A DNA stretch of 64,000 nucleotides from Pterois miles (GCA_947000775.1 CAMQGK010000604.1:7494501-7558500), one strand, 5' to 3'. Positions 24,786 through 37,200 are shown, numbered from the stretch's first letter. The notes: generated from the letters alone by a model not told the origin. Translations and numbers: made by a program.

Positions 24786-25130
24786 CTTGGGGGCGGCAGT
24801 AGCTCAGTCTGTAGGGAGTTGGCTTGGGAACCGGAGGGTCACCGGTTCAAGTCCCGACATGGACCAAGAACTGAGTGTGAACTGGTAGCTGGAGAGGTGC
24901 CAGTTTACCTCTTGGGCACTGCCGAGGTGCCCCTGAGCAAGGCACCAAACCCCCAACTGCTCGGGGCGCTTGTCAGGAGCAGCCCCATCACTCTGACATC
25001 TCTCCAATTGTTGCATGTATATGGACCTGTTTGTGCATGTGTGTGTATAAGTTAACAGAGTGAAAAAATTGAATTTCCCCTAGCGGGACTAATAAAGGAC
25101 TATCTTCTTCTTCTTCATATCTTCTTCTTC
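24786..25130 (+). repeat. tRNA-derived SINE with LINE-like 3' tail
   Basis: The head has an A-box-like TAGCTCAGTCTGTAGGG and B box GGTTCAAGTCC. The body has 'ctgccgaggtgcccctgagcaaggcacc'. The end reads GAATTTCCCCTAGCGGGACT then AATAAAGG and (CTT)n. A tail of this form (GAATTTCCCC...AATAAAGG) is shared with fish LINEs and lets the SINE borrow their reverse transcriptase (established idea; family not named). It is not a functional tRNA. Confidence 0.75.
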
Positions 25131-25580
25131 TACTTTATTTACAATCAGTCGTTTAGAGTCACACACACAAAAAGTCCTGACAGAAAACACGCCGAGCGTC
25201 ACGCAGTTTCAAATGAAGTCTTGCAGTTTCATGACAGACTTCACTGTGGGTGTACTTCTAAAACACAATGGACGGATAATAAAAACTAATATTTCCATTC
25301 CGTTGGCATACAGCTGCATATCTCTGCTCGCTCGGTCAGGCCCTTCTACTTATGTGATATGATGATTATCCAGCTCAAGCTCAAGGTGTGTGCGGATCGG
25401 CTCCCACCTGTGCAGAAGTAATTTACTCCTCTCCCACAGTCTTTGGGAACAAATCCATAACTCTGAAAGTGAGACACCACACATACTGTATTCCTGTCTG
25501 ACGCGACACACCTGAACACCCACACACATGCAGAAACAGTCTTACAAGCACACATGCTCGTAAAGTTGGCCTCATTTTGA
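25131..25580. other. Intergenic, no gene recognised
   Basis: No protein-like frame or repeat was identified. Confidence 0.4.
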
Positions 25581-25584
25581 GGAA

Positions 25585-26901
25585 TTTATTGCATTCTAAT
25601 AAGCATCAATGTGATTTAATACAGCAAGTAATATTCATTTTTTTTACAGAACAATTTAAGACTCCTGGAATCTGTAAAACAGTAGTGAAAATGATTCAAT
25701 ATAGAAAAATATACTAAGTGCCACAATCAGTGTATTCACACCAGCAAACAAGCTTTATCATTTACAGAGGGAGACATTAATGGGCCATAATTTAGTGATG
25801 TGAGAGTTCAGAGGTAGACCACAGGGACTGAATAAACACCATTACAAATGATTCTACGGAAACCTGGAAGACCTGATCGCAAATTTGTGCTTACACATGA
25901 AAATCAGCTGTTTAGAGGAGAAGGAAAAGGACTATACATACATTCTGTATTACATCTATATTAACAGATGAAATGATTGATAAATACATCTCAATACACA
26001 TTCAAAATTCATTACACATAAAAATAGTTTTCCCCTATCCAACCAACATTTTTGGAGGAATAACATCAGCAGTTCTTATGAAGTTTATTGCACTGCCACA
26101 TTTTCAAAAGTAGCTTGAGGCCAACAAATCATGAAGGGCTTGAAATTTCTTACTGCATACGTGGCAGACGTGTTTCTACGGACCACGTTTCTTCAGAGTC
26201 CCGGCCCCTCAGGTGTAGTTATTCACTCATCACCGTGCAATGTGTGTCATGCTGCATTTCCCGTTACGGGTGTGTTCATAAGGGTGTGTTTGTATGTCCA
26301 GGCAGGCAACCAGACAGCGAAAATGGAGAGGCGCTGCCCCAATTTCAAAAGCAGGAAAAATGATTCAAATTAACTGAATTAAAAAGGGAAATCAGCTCTG
26401 AATTTAAAACGACAATGGTCAAAATGGTCAATTGTGAGGGAGTGCGAGCTCTTTGTTGGAGGAAATTTGGCCCCGATTGCAAACGGATATTCAAATGCTC
26501 TACTGCACTTCCTCTCTAACCAGTGTCGAGCTGGTATGTCCACTATGCAAAGCAGAAATGTGACACTGGCATCACTCCACGACTACTTGGTTTTTAGAAT
26601 CTATTTTAGCCATCTAGGTCACGTTTTGAACACACCCGATATTTACACACATGCACCAAGACGGACACAAAGGAAATGCAGTGTCAATCCAGGCTAATTA
26701 CACAAGGTCCATTAACATTTTAAATCCTTGAAATTTCTTTTGAAATCTATTTTTAGCATGCCTGCATTACAAGATGAAGACTGTTTCTCCTGTCAGAACA
26801 TTAGCGTTTGATTCCTTTGTGCTGGTTCATTGTGTCTCAGAAAGACGGAGGGACTTTGACTGTGTCCTGGATTGTTGCTGTTTTGTTCCCGTTGCTGTTG
26901 T
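25585..26901 (-). other. Probable 3' untranslated region of the RNF128-like gene
   Basis: No other gene lies between the RING-gene stop and the next repeats. On the minus strand there are two AATAAA signals, at 26084-26089 and 25585-25590, which would give 3' UTRs of about 0.8 and 1.3 kb. Which is used cannot be told from sequence. Confidence 0.4.
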
Positions 26902-27987
26902 TCATCTCCTCCCAGCCTCTGCGTCTCCCTCGAAGGCCCTGTTGTCATAGCGATGCTGCTGTCTCTCTGGGTCAGGGCTCCCCGGGTCAGTCAGTGGGAC
27001 GTCGTACATGGGCTCTGCTCCCGTCACTGTGATCACAGTGACCTCTGGTGGCGACTCAGTCGAAAGGCTCTCTTTAGATTCCTCCTCGACCCCCAGGGCC
27101 TTCAGGATGTCGCACTTACACATGGGGCAGGTCCTCTTCTCCAGCAGCCAGGGCTCGATGCAGGCTTTGTGGAAGATGTGGTCACATGTCAGCACCGTCA
27201 CCACTTCCCCTGCCTTGTAGGATTCAATACACACGGCACACACATGGGTGTCAGAGGTAGTTTCCTCATCCCCTGTGTTGAGTTTGCGTACTTGTAGACG
27301 GCCAATTGCTTTCTTAGCCTCCGATTTCAGCCTCCTCTCAGTGCGCCTATGCATACGCAGACTGTACAGACGATTTGCGGAGATAAACACAAAGTAAGCG
27401 ATGGAGGCTGCTGTCACAATGAAGAAGGCGATGGACATGAAGTAAAGCCAGTATGAGTCCATCCAGGGTCCGTGAGGGCTGCCTACTTCGATAATCATCT
27501 GCACATCTGTCCCATTCCTCACCAACTTGACAATCTCCGTGCCCTGACCGTTACCAATCATGATAGCCACAATACCCTCTGCCTCTGAGTGTGCCATGTG
27601 AGTGGTGCTGTTGCCACTGCCGTCCACATTATACACCACCACACCAGCTGCTCCTAGACGTTTGGCAGCATTGATCTTCTCACTGAAGGTGCAGTTGCCC
27701 CTTTTAACCAGGGCTATCCACGGTGGAGAGCTGGAATTGCGATTGTAGACAGGATCTGAGCCACAGCCTTTGGGGTCTCCGCTGGGAAGCGTAACGATAC
27801 CCGTGGCTTTCTCTAGGGGTGAGTTACGACCGTATACCCCACACTCACAGTATTTGTCCACGGTCTCGTTGTTCTTAGCATAGCTTATTTCCACCACAGC
27901 AGTCCAAAACAACAAGGAAGCTGAATGGTGAACAAACTCTGAAAAACACAGCAACAGCAGCAGGCAGTGTTGTGTCTTCTTACCCAT
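26902..27987 (-). CDS. PA-TM-RING E3 ubiquitin ligase, RNF128 (GRAIL)-like, single coding exon
   Basis: The 361-codon frame is complete. Residues 8-26 are a hydrophobic signal peptide. Residues of about 40-175 form a protease-associated (PA) luminal domain with WIALVKRGNCTFSEKI and GAAGVVVYN, and possible N-glycosylation sites at N40, N84, N98, N126 and N158. Residues 179-203 are one membrane helix. Residues 250-290 are a C3H2C3 RING-H2 finger with C250, C253, C268, H270, H273, C276, C287 and C290. Such proteins sit in endosomal or secretory membranes and pass ubiquitin from an E2 to membrane cargo. The RING tail CPMCKCDILKALG and the KKAIGRLQVR stretch fit RNF128 best, but RNF148/RNF133 types are close, so no symbol is given. 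The start has a good context (TTACCATGG). The coding part has no intron, unlike mammalian RNF128. Confidence 0.93.
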   Translation of the reverse strand: MGKKTQHCLLLLLCFSEFVHHSASLLFWTAVVEISYAKNNETVDKYCECGVYGRNSPLEKATGIVTLPSGDPKGCGSDPVYNRNSSSPPWIALVKRGNCTFSEKINAAKRLGAAGVVVYNVDGSGNSTTHMAHSEAEGIVAIMIGNGQGTEIVKLVRNGTDVQMIIEVGSPHGPWMDSYWLYFMSIAFFIVTAASIAYFVFISANRLYSLRMHRRTERRLKSEAKKAIGRLQVRKLNTGDEETTSDTHVCAVCIESYKAGEVVTVLTCDHIFHKACIEPWLLEKRTCPMCKCDILKALGVEEESKESLSTESPPEVTVITVTGAEPMYDVPLTDPGSPDPERQQHRYDNRAFEGDAEAGRR

Positions 27988-28187
27988 GGTAACGCTCTTC
28001 TCAAAACAACAGGAAGCCCTCAGTTAGCTTCTTTAAGCTTCTTCAAAACTCCTTTGTTAGTCCCAGTTCCTGGTTTGTCCGAGCAGCAGCGGTCTGAATA
28101 CAGCCACAGTTTCACCCAAGCTGCTGTCTACAGTAATCTGATATGAGTCTTTGGTAACACAACACGAGCTATGCGTCAGCCACTCAC

Positions 28188-28330
28188 CTCTCGTTATCTT
28201 CCTGAACCTTGAACACTGAACACTCCTCACAGAGGGCAGGGTGCTGGTATTCAACAAGTGGAAGTACACAAAACACACAGACCTGTGCTGATTCGAGAGC
28301 CAAGGAACAGCAAGCGAGAGCGCAAGACGC
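28188..28330 (-). other. Possible 5' untranslated exon of the RNF128-like gene
   Basis: On the minus strand GAG|GTGAGTGG gives a strong splice donor with its last exon base at 28188, and a pyrimidine-rich CTTCCTGTTGTTTTGAG acceptor lies just upstream of the start codon. Two more donor-like sites lie further upstream (last exon bases near 30977 and 32282). These may be alternative first exons. The right border of this exon is arbitrary; there is no transcript evidence. Confidence 0.25.
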
Positions 28331-28793
28331 GATAAGCAACGATAAGGATAATTTCATGGGCATAGGTCAATAACACGGGACTATCCTGTGAAACTAATAA
28401 AGGCTGCTAGCTTTCCATTGTGTAATGATGGCAAAGCAGCTCTGCCAGTTTTTCTAGTTTCGCTTGTTTCCTTCCCCTATTTTCTGTGGCTGACATCACT
28501 GTTGTGAAAAGCAAACTGACAAGTATTACTCCTCTGCCTTGTGGTTATTTGCTCTGACAGACAGTTAAACAGTCTCCTTCTACCACATATTTTACAGACA
28601 CACGGACACATTATAAATAGGACCTTTAAATCACTTTAAATTTGCACATATCATATGATAAAGGAGTTCTCTGTGTTTAGATACCTTGAAGCACTTAAAT
28701 AGCTTTAACCCACATAGCTAGCAGCATACCAGTGACAGCTGAGATGGAACAGGGCATTGTTGAGTTTCCATTGTATCTTCTTACAAGTGAAAG

Positions 28794-28794
<1 letters not shown>

Positions 28795-28834
<40 letters not shown>
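28795..28834. repeat. (CA)n microsatellite
   Basis: A perfect CA run of 20 units. Confidence 0.95.
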
Positions 28835-28836
<2 letters not shown>

Positions 28837-29598
28837 CTTCCAATGACAAATGAGATGGAGAGGTTTCTTGCCAAGCTGCTAGTTTACCTTAGTTCACCAG
28901 CACACACACTGCAGTATACAGGCCTTTCTTGAATGTGCTATTAAATGATTTATCTAAGTGGGGCAAAAATCTGCAAATAAAAGGTGCCTGGTATTTATTC
29001 GTAATACCGCTGTAACACACAGTTCCTGATAACAGGAACAATGGTGCTGCTATGACCCTTAAATTCCTGAAACTGAAATAATTACCTACACACAGCAGAA
29101 AGCGAAGCCCAACGTGAACCCCATTAATACAAAATTAATTAAATGTTTTGATTTTCTGCATTAAAAAGATCCTATATTGGTGTGAATTTAGGTTTCATAT
29201 ATTCAAGATATCGTGTTAAAGATAGCCTCAAACGTTCCTCTCCAATACTGACATCTGCTGGTTGGATAGTATAGCAACACTGGCTCAGAAATCCACCTAA
29301 AACACTGGCGATAGTGACAGCTGATATAATATGACATACACTGTAAGTGTGTGCCATGAATACAGAAGATTTGGTCCCAGAGATAGTTTGTAATGTGAGT
29401 AGAATTCCACTTTATACACTTTATGACACCAACATATAAAAATACCATGACAAAAATCAACTTAGAAGACTAAAGTCACATCCTATGCAGAGTGCAAGTC
29501 CAACATATTCACTACTAAATTAACATATAAAACTATTATTAAATAAAGAATCTTATGAAAACATACAGACAAATGCAGTATATCTATTAGAAAAATAT
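28835..29598. other. Intergenic, AT-rich, no gene recognised
   Basis: Nothing identifiable on either strand. Confidence 0.4.
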
Positions 29599-29599
29599 T

Positions 29600-30190
29600 A
29601 GGGCAGGCACATTTTTTACCTGTTCAATTTGTATTTTAAAGGGAGATTTGTTGAGTATTTAATACTCTTATCAATGTGGGGGTGGGCAAATATGCTGCTT
29701 TAGGCAAATGTATTTATATGTGTATTATTGGAAGTAAATAAACAACACAAAACAACGACAAATATTGACCAGAAACCCTTACATATGCCCAAATCATAAC
29801 ACGGCATACTGCAGCCCAACAGGCAGCAACAGCTGTCAGTGTGTCAGTGTGCTGACTTGACGTTGACTTGACCCAAACTGCATGTGATTATCATAAAGTG
29901 ATCATGTCTGTAAAGGGGAGACTGGTGGGTACCCAGAGAACCCATTTTCATTCACATATATAAAATTTAGCGTTGGTTTGGAGCATTATTATCCTCCTTC
30001 CCGACAGGCTAGTATGACATGGTTGGTACCAACGGATTCATTAGGTTTTTCTAGATTCATATGACAGTGGTATCTTCACTCTAGCTTTAAAGCCCGCTGC
30101 AACCTAAATATTAAGTTGTGTTATGCATTAAACAAACTAGTAGCATTAAAACAAATTTGCATTAACATGTGTTAACTTTGACAGCCCTAA
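29600..30190. mobile_element. Dispersed repeat A, copy 2
   Basis: Same orientation as the 12894 copy. It contains 'gtcagtgtgtcagtgtgctg', 'gatcatgtctgtaaagggga' and ends GTTAACTTTGACAGCCCTAA. It lacks the middle 'aggtcaagggacccctttg' segment present in the other copies, so it carries an internal deletion. Because its text runs unbroken where the 12894 copy holds a Tc1 element, it serves as the empty-site reference. Confidence 0.75.
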
Positions 30191-31209
30191 AAATACATTT
30201 TCTAAAATATGATTTTACAGAAAAATAATCGGCTACATTTTTAAAACTCAGCTCAAATGCTATGTCCTCCACTTAATGTAAAAGTGACAGTATGAAATAC
30301 TGATAATTGGGTGGAAACAGTGTTGTAAAATAAAATATGAACTTTAGAAAAAGGATATTTTAAAATAAAAAACTGACAGAATTAAATAAAAATATCCTGC
30401 AATAAACTCTGGTATTGTGAAAAGAAGCAGGATGAGAAAAGTTTTGAGCTGAATTTTTACAATGTATGGGATTATTTTTTATTACTACTTTGTGTCTGAA
30501 GTCATGATTATTTGTTTCATAATTTTGTTTTATAAATGTAATTATAATTGGATGTGTATTTATTCAGTAATAAACACTTTGGATCTCTGTGACATCCAGG
30601 ATGGGCTCTCACACAGCTACACATTTCCTTAATGTCAAAAAGACATCAAACTCCAACTGACTTTTAAAAAGCCACAAAACCAATCTAATTATACCACACA
30701 GGGGCGCCATTTACACAGTTTATGTTTGGTATTTGACAGAAAACAACACTGTTTTGACTGGATGTCATCCACCACAACAAGAAAAGCATGTGCAGAATAA
30801 TGTGACTGAGGTGTTGGGCCTACTAGTGCAATCAAAATGCCAAGAAGGCTTTTTAGATTTGCCAATCATCAAGAAATCATTCTTTGCATTCATTCACTTG
30901 CTACTTATTGCAGATTGTGCAGTCTACACCATTTAGTGCAGGGTCACTGACAAAAAAATAAAGAAAAGTAACTTACGACTTGTTCAGCGGGTTAGTCTCT
31001 GCAGTGAAGACAGACCATCCATGTCCATCGGTTTAGTGTCTCCTGAGTTCACACGTTCCCTTGTCTGTGGATTAGGGGAAGCTTAGGGCATGTCCAAACA
31101 AGCCCCAGACCCAGACCCTGTCACTTCCCTCACACACACCCCTTTTCTGTCACTCAAGTCTACTTGTTAGGTGTATAAAGTTGTAATATAAGTAGCCTAT
31201 AGTTTGAAA
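30191..31209. other. Intergenic, no gene recognised
   Basis: AT-rich. The short plus-strand frame at 30733-30936 has no recognisable features. Confidence 0.4.
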
Positions 31210-31700
31210 ATCTACACATCGAATATACATTGAGATTAAAATCTATTTTACAGGTGATACCTAGCCAAGACAGGGTCAAATAGCAGCATCCAGCACATAA
31301 CACCACAACAACACTGAATCACAGCAGCAACAATAGGTACCACAAAACACATGACATCATACAGTGCATTAACAGGGCAGCATGTTGGTTGTGCGCTTGT
31401 TATTTAATTGCAGCTAGCAGTGACCACTTCCTTAAATCTAAGTTTAAAATCACTTAAATACTGGAGATAAGGGTCTCAGGTTTAAGCTTGGCCTGCAGAT
31501 GATTCCAGGACCAGGACCCTGGTGGAACTGACAGAAGGCACTTTAAACTGAAGCCACTTATCTGACCTAAGATTATACTCTGAAGAAATACAAACTTTCA
31601 GCTGAAGTAATGTAACCGCAGAGTGAGGGATGACCGTCCTAACATGCTGCATCAGGCACAATGGTGGTCCTGAAGCCAGGATTAGTGACATACCTCAGTG
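31210..31700. repeat. Probable dispersed repeat
   Basis: Begins with 'cattgagattaaaatct' and 'tagccaagacagggtcaaatagcagca'. It continues with text about a 'gcagatgattccagga' segment that I recall as a frequent fish interspersed repeat. The start matches the fragment at 3215-3290. Boundaries are approximate. Confidence 0.4.
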
Positions 31701-31812
31701 TCAAGTAACTGGACTGTACTGCAACTGTAAAGTTACTGTTGTACTGTAACTGTAAAGTTACTGTCACATCCACAGTATATTGTCATAGATTATGCCATAT
31801 CAATATAAACCA

Positions 31813-32985
31813 AGCGGGGTTGGAAAGAGTACGGTGCTAGAATATCATCCTCAAGTAAAAGTACAGTTAAGAAATTGTACTCAAATACAAGTAAAATGAC
31901 TTTGGTAAAATGTACTGTATATATAAAGTGAAAAATATGTCATTTGAAATGTACTCTGAGTAAATGTTACTGTGTAAGGATAAGGGTAGGCAGGGTGGAG
32001 GGAAGATGAAGAAAAACATACAGTATATGATGGTGTTATATGATAAACCTATTATTATTATTGTCAGATTAACATTATAGTGAGTGTCAGTGTATGCACA
32101 GAGCCCCCTCTGCAGCCTGCAAAACCACCACCACAACAGTAACCATTAAAGAGGCCAAAACTCGGATAATTCAACAAAAATGACACAGTAAATGACAAGT
32201 GGACACCCCGGCAGGTGCACACACAACGCTACGTTGCTGCAGAGTTGAACCGTGAATGCTGTGCTGTTGTCCTGTACTCACCTGTCTGACTGAGAGTCTC
32301 CTGAACCGGGAAGTCCCCCTTAATCTGCTCCAGGTTCAACGTCTCTGCTGTTCATTCTCAGAGCATAACCAGTCCCAGTGAAACCAGTCCACTCAGCCTC
32401 TCTGTCCCAGTGAAACCAGTCCACTCAGCCTCTCTGTCCCAGTGAAACCAGTCCACTCCGCCTCTCTGGTTCCTAAAAAACAAAAGAAAGGCCTCACACG
32501 CCTCGCTGAAGGTTGAGGTTCATCCTCAGTAAACGGTGAAGTCACCGCCGGAGCGCCCTTAGAGCATGTTAGCTAGCCAGAGTTAGCATTCACCTGTCGG
32601 TCAGGCAAACCTCTTGGGTGTGTTTGATTTGGGTCACTGAGGGTGCTCGCCTGGGCGGGCGTTGATCACTGCTTAATTAAAATATGCCAGCTTTGTACAA
32701 ACAGCTGGCCATGCCATGGTTGAAATTTGCAAAGTTATGTTTACAGTCAGTGTTTCTCTACGACCCTCTGGTGTTTGGACCTGCGATGATAATGGCGCCG
32801 CCACCAAATCCCCGGATGTAAGTGAAGCGGCGACTGGATATTACTTAAAATGCAGCGAAGTACTTGACATAATTTTTCTTTTTCTCTAGTAAGTGATTTC
32901 TCATAAAATATTCTACACAAAAAAGGACGTTATTACAGTAACGACAGTAGCCTAAATGTAATTTAATACTTTTCCACCCGGAAAT
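31813..32985. other. Possible interrupted DNA element with TTGGAAAGAGTAC ends
   Basis: The left part (GGGGTTGGAAAGAGTAC, then 'aagtaaaagtacag') and the right part ('taatttaatacttttccaccc') look like the two ends of one common teleost repeat that begins and ends with such inverted text. The 1.1 kb between them includes a short tandem repeat and possible 5' exon sequence, so either the ends belong to two fragments or the element was interrupted. Confidence 0.3.
32374..32468. repeat. 32-bp tandem repeat, three units
   Basis: Units start at 32374, 32406 and 32438 with CCCAGTGAAACCAGTCCACT. They differ by only one or two bases at the end of the third copy, so this is a recent local triplication. 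It lies just beyond a minus-strand donor-like site (exon end 32282) and could be within an untranslated first exon of the RING gene. Confidence 0.85.
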
Positions 32986-32999
32986 CAAGATATAGACCC

Positions 33000-34265
33000 A
33001 TCAGTCTAAGTTATATTGACAAAGAGTAAAGAAGCAAAAAGATAAAACTCCTCTTTAATTTCTTTAACAACCGCTGCCTCATTTCGGACTGAATATGCTT
33101 ATTGTATTAACAATATTGTATCGTTCAACACAGGCTATTTTATTTGAATATGAAAACAGCAAGACGTTATTTTTCTTTACTTTGCCCCCCCCCCCCCCCT
33201 CGTGTCGCATTCAAGACCTCTACGTGGAAAGTTGCTAAAAGCTCCCAGTTCAAGACTTGTGAGATGTTTGCTGACATTGTGAGAAATGGTGGCGCTCATG
33301 AGTGTTCATTCATCAGTCCAGAATACGATTATATTGTACAGTATATATTAATTTTAGTCATATTGTTTTTCTTGATAATTTTATAATATGTCTGTGGAAA
33401 ATGTTGATATTTCTGACGTGCTCATTTTTCTCCTCTGCCATTATGACTGCGTTTCCTTCATTATGTTACTCACGTGCTAGCTTGCTAAACTGTTAGCCTC
33501 TGCAGCTTCTAGACTAATTAATATTGCCGTTGCTTAGCAGCGGTGTAAATCGTGACTTGCGGACTTGAACGGAACGCATGCGGCGTTCACGTCCTCCCAT
33601 GTTGTAAACACATGTCCCATATGAAGGCACCAGTAGTTCTGCGGACGACAGCTGCGAAAAAGATAGTAAGTGAACATATAGACATATTATAGGCTATTAT
33701 ATTTTAATTCTTCTTCGTTTTATAAGCATGCACGTGTGACAAAAAATGTATGGCTTTGCAAAAATATTTCATAATAGGCTATACCAAAACTGCTAAAATA
33801 TGTACTTTTTCTTAGTTAACCAACTCCTGACATGATGCACATGAAGAAAAAATATCTCTCCAGTTGTTGATAAGATAAAGCGTCAAGGTTTTAAATATTT
33901 ACAGACGTGTTCATTTGTTCTCTGTAACCAGAGAAGATGAGAAATAATGTTCCATATTGAAAGATTTGTGAGTGTTAATGGGGGTTTCTGGTGAATTAGG
34001 CTTCACCCCTGATGCGCCTCTGGCTGGAGCATGTTCAAGTCGACTGGAATGACTCGCAACTCGTGATCCCCATTCTTGCACAGCGCCAGACCTTAAAAGA
34101 TGCTTTCTCTCCCCCCAATAATCTCTCTCAGCCGCTTGTAGTCGTAGTGTAGTGTTAGATGCAGCGCTCACAAGCAGCTTCAGCAAACATTTCAGTCTTT
34201 TTGCAGCCTTGTTAGAGTAAGGAAACATATGACTCCTTGGGATAACTGCTAATTTATTGACTCCA
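33000..34265 (+). promoter_or_regulatory. Upstream region of slc24a5 with two CACGTG E-boxes
   Basis: CACGTG occurs at 33471-33476 and 33731-33736, about 795 and 535 bp before the start codon. CACGTG and CATGTG boxes are bound by MITF/TFE and USF factors, and MITF drives many melanocyte genes (established). That these two sites act on slc24a5 is inference. The transcription start cannot be placed from sequence. A run of 16 C residues lies near 33187-33200. Confidence 0.3.
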
Positions 34266-37200
34266 ATGGCCATGAATACAGCTCTGCAGACAAAGAAAAG
34301 AAAAGATTTTATACCTTACTTTCTAGGATTTGTGATATTTTTATATTGCACGGTCCATCTTGTGTCATTTACAGCAAAAACAGCTCAGGAAAGCCACTCT
34401 ACCAGGGTGCGTCGGGCTCTAGGTAAGGAAATCATACTTTGTAGTGTTTTTAAATCTCCCATGATATTTTTATGTGTCATTATTCTTATCTATTTAATGT
34501 GTCACTATATCTGAAAGGGCTCATCATGTGTGAGTAATCCATTGTGGTTCAGCCACTGTGACAGTGTTTGCTCTATAATCTTCATGTCTTATTGGCATTA
34601 AATACAGTGTAACTGCCGTTAAAAGATCAAACAATCAAACACATTCAAACTGTTTTTTTGTGGTGACACACTCCTGTTTTTTCAGAGAATGAGACAGATT
34701 GCATCTCACCACAGTCCTCTGAGTTTCCTGAAGGCTTCTTCACGGTGCAGGAGAGGAAGGATGGAGGGCTCGTCATTTATTTCATGCTTATTTTCTACAT
34801 GCTTCTGGCTGTGTCGATAGTCTGCGATGATTACTTTCTGCCCTCCTTAGAAGTCATCAGTGAACGTAAGTGGCATGAAATGAAATTGCTTCATTACATG
34901 AACTGTAATACTGTAATTTTGAGAATAAAGGGGCTTTATAAGATCACACGCCTATAGGCAAACTTCAGGGGATTAGGTTGTAGCTACAGATATTGTAGGA
35001 CTAAGAATTTCTAAATCAGTGGACAGAATGTGTAAAAATCCATGTACGATTGAACTGTGTTTTAGCTGAATTTTAATGAATAGAAACTTTTACCAGGGTG
35101 CGGTTGTGGTGTTTCCACTTGTGTTTCTACCTTTGCTTTAGATGAGGATGTCTGTACCTCAATCATCAATTGCATTGAACTGAATTCAATTTTTTATAGT
35201 GACAAATCATAGCAGAATTTATCTCAAGATGCTTTTCATATAGAACAGATACGCTATAATTTAGAGACCCAAGAGACCCCCATGACCATGTATTTCTTAT
35301 GCAACAGTAGCAAGAAAAACTTGTATTAATTATACTAACATTAAACATAGTAATGATTATTTTCGTCATCATTTAAGCTGTTATTTTATTCAATGAATGA
35401 GTTAATCATTTGGCCTATGAAACGTCTCCCCAAAAACAAGTGAACACAACTTCTGAGAGCTGACCAACAGACCAAAATATATTCAGTTCAAATTGATATA
35501 AAACTGAAAAAAGTCAGGAAATCCTCACATTTTAGAAGCTGGAACCTGCAAACATTCAGCATTTTTGCTTGATGAAATGCTAAAATGATTGTACTGTGTT
35601 GATGCTGAAGCATTTCGTATTTCTAATTGCCCAGGGACTACAGATGAGAATCTATTTAGCCAATTCTGTTCTGGTGCATTTACATCCAGGTAGACACTGA
35701 AATGTTGATTAATGTGCATTGTCCCTGGTAAATAAATAAAGCAAATAAATCTATCATTATCTAAATTGTTGCCGATTTATTTTCCGTCGTTGGGCTACTC
35801 GATTAATTGAGTGATTGTTAATAAGCTGTGAACTTTAAAGACCAGTGTGTCGGACTTAGTGCATCTAGTGGTGTGGTTGCAGATTGCAGCCAAGTGAACA
35901 TCCCTCCGCTCACTCCTCCCTTTACAAGCATGTCAGAGATCATTAAATTAATATTAAAACGTGAAAGTCTCTCTCTAGATTCACTGTTTGGTTTGTCCGT
36001 TCTGGGCTGCTGTAGAAACATGGCGGAGTCCGTGAAGAGGACCAGCTCCCTATGTAGATATGAAGGACTCATTCTAAGCTAATAAAAACATGATTCTTAG
36101 TTTAAGTTGATTAAACAGTAAAGAAAATACACTTCCATTTCTGCTAATAGATTTTAATGTGACACACTGGTCCTTAACAAATAATTGTACAATCTAATAC
36201 CATACTTTAGACATAGCCTTACAATAAATAGTATGTGTATGAAGCTTCAGTTATTGTTTCCTGGTCATTTTTTAGGTTGTTGTTTGTGCTATTGTTGAAC
36301 TGGATTGCAGGTGTGTCTATTATTTCATACACACCATGTAAATTGGCGTATGTTTTTCTTGGGTCTCTGTCAGGTCTGGGACTGTCTCAGGATGTAGCAG
36401 GAGCCACGTTTATGGCAGCTGGGAGTTCTGCACCTGAGCTGGTCACAGCCTTTCTGGGTAATCACTCGTTATTATAACACCATCATCATCATCATCATTA
36501 CTGTCGCCGTGTCCCTTCCCAACCCAGTGAACTCCACTACCATATGGAGACAGAAAGGGACTGTGGCCTTCGATTAGGACATTTCTCTTCCTTTTCATCA
36601 ACACTTTCACATTGTCCTCAAAGCTAAGATGTGCTGTTCATGTGTGATAGGTGTGTTTGTGACAAAGGGAGACATCGGGGTCAGCACCATCGTGGGATCG
36701 GCAGTCTACAACCTGCTAGGAATCTGCGCTGCATGTGGACTATTGGCCTCGATGGTACTTTCTGACACAATCACAACATCGCAATATTCAGACAAACATT
36801 ACCCACCTGCTAACGACCTGTAAGAGCAGCGGCACCTTTACTGGGTCAAAGCGGAAGAATAGTTGTGTACATTTGTGTTGTATAAGCTGTAAAACATTTA
36901 TTTTTGTTTCCTTTATTATCAGGCTGGGCGCCTCACCTGTTGGCCACTGTTCAGGGACTGCCTGGCATACGGGATTAGTGTTTCTGCTGTTATTGCCATC
37001 ATTTCTGATAACAAGGTGTACTGGTGAGTGAGTGTGCACTGGGATCTGGTTACATGATCTTCAGGTGGTTATAAAAGACGAAATCAGATACAGCTGTTTA
37101 TTGCGTGCTTGTGACACTTGAAAAACAAATGTGAAAAAAGTACAGGTGTAATACAGTACATTTACTACACTGAGAGTACAGTGCAATAAATGTTCCCTAA

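Noticed and set aside
24786..24860. tRNA gene
   Set aside because: A and B boxes are present, but the surrounding text is a SINE body and no full cloverleaf can be formed. The same applies to 4010-4195 and 21885-22262.
35818..36082. Open frames on both strands in slc24a5 intron 2
   Set aside because: They fall inside repeat B and recur in part in the other copies.
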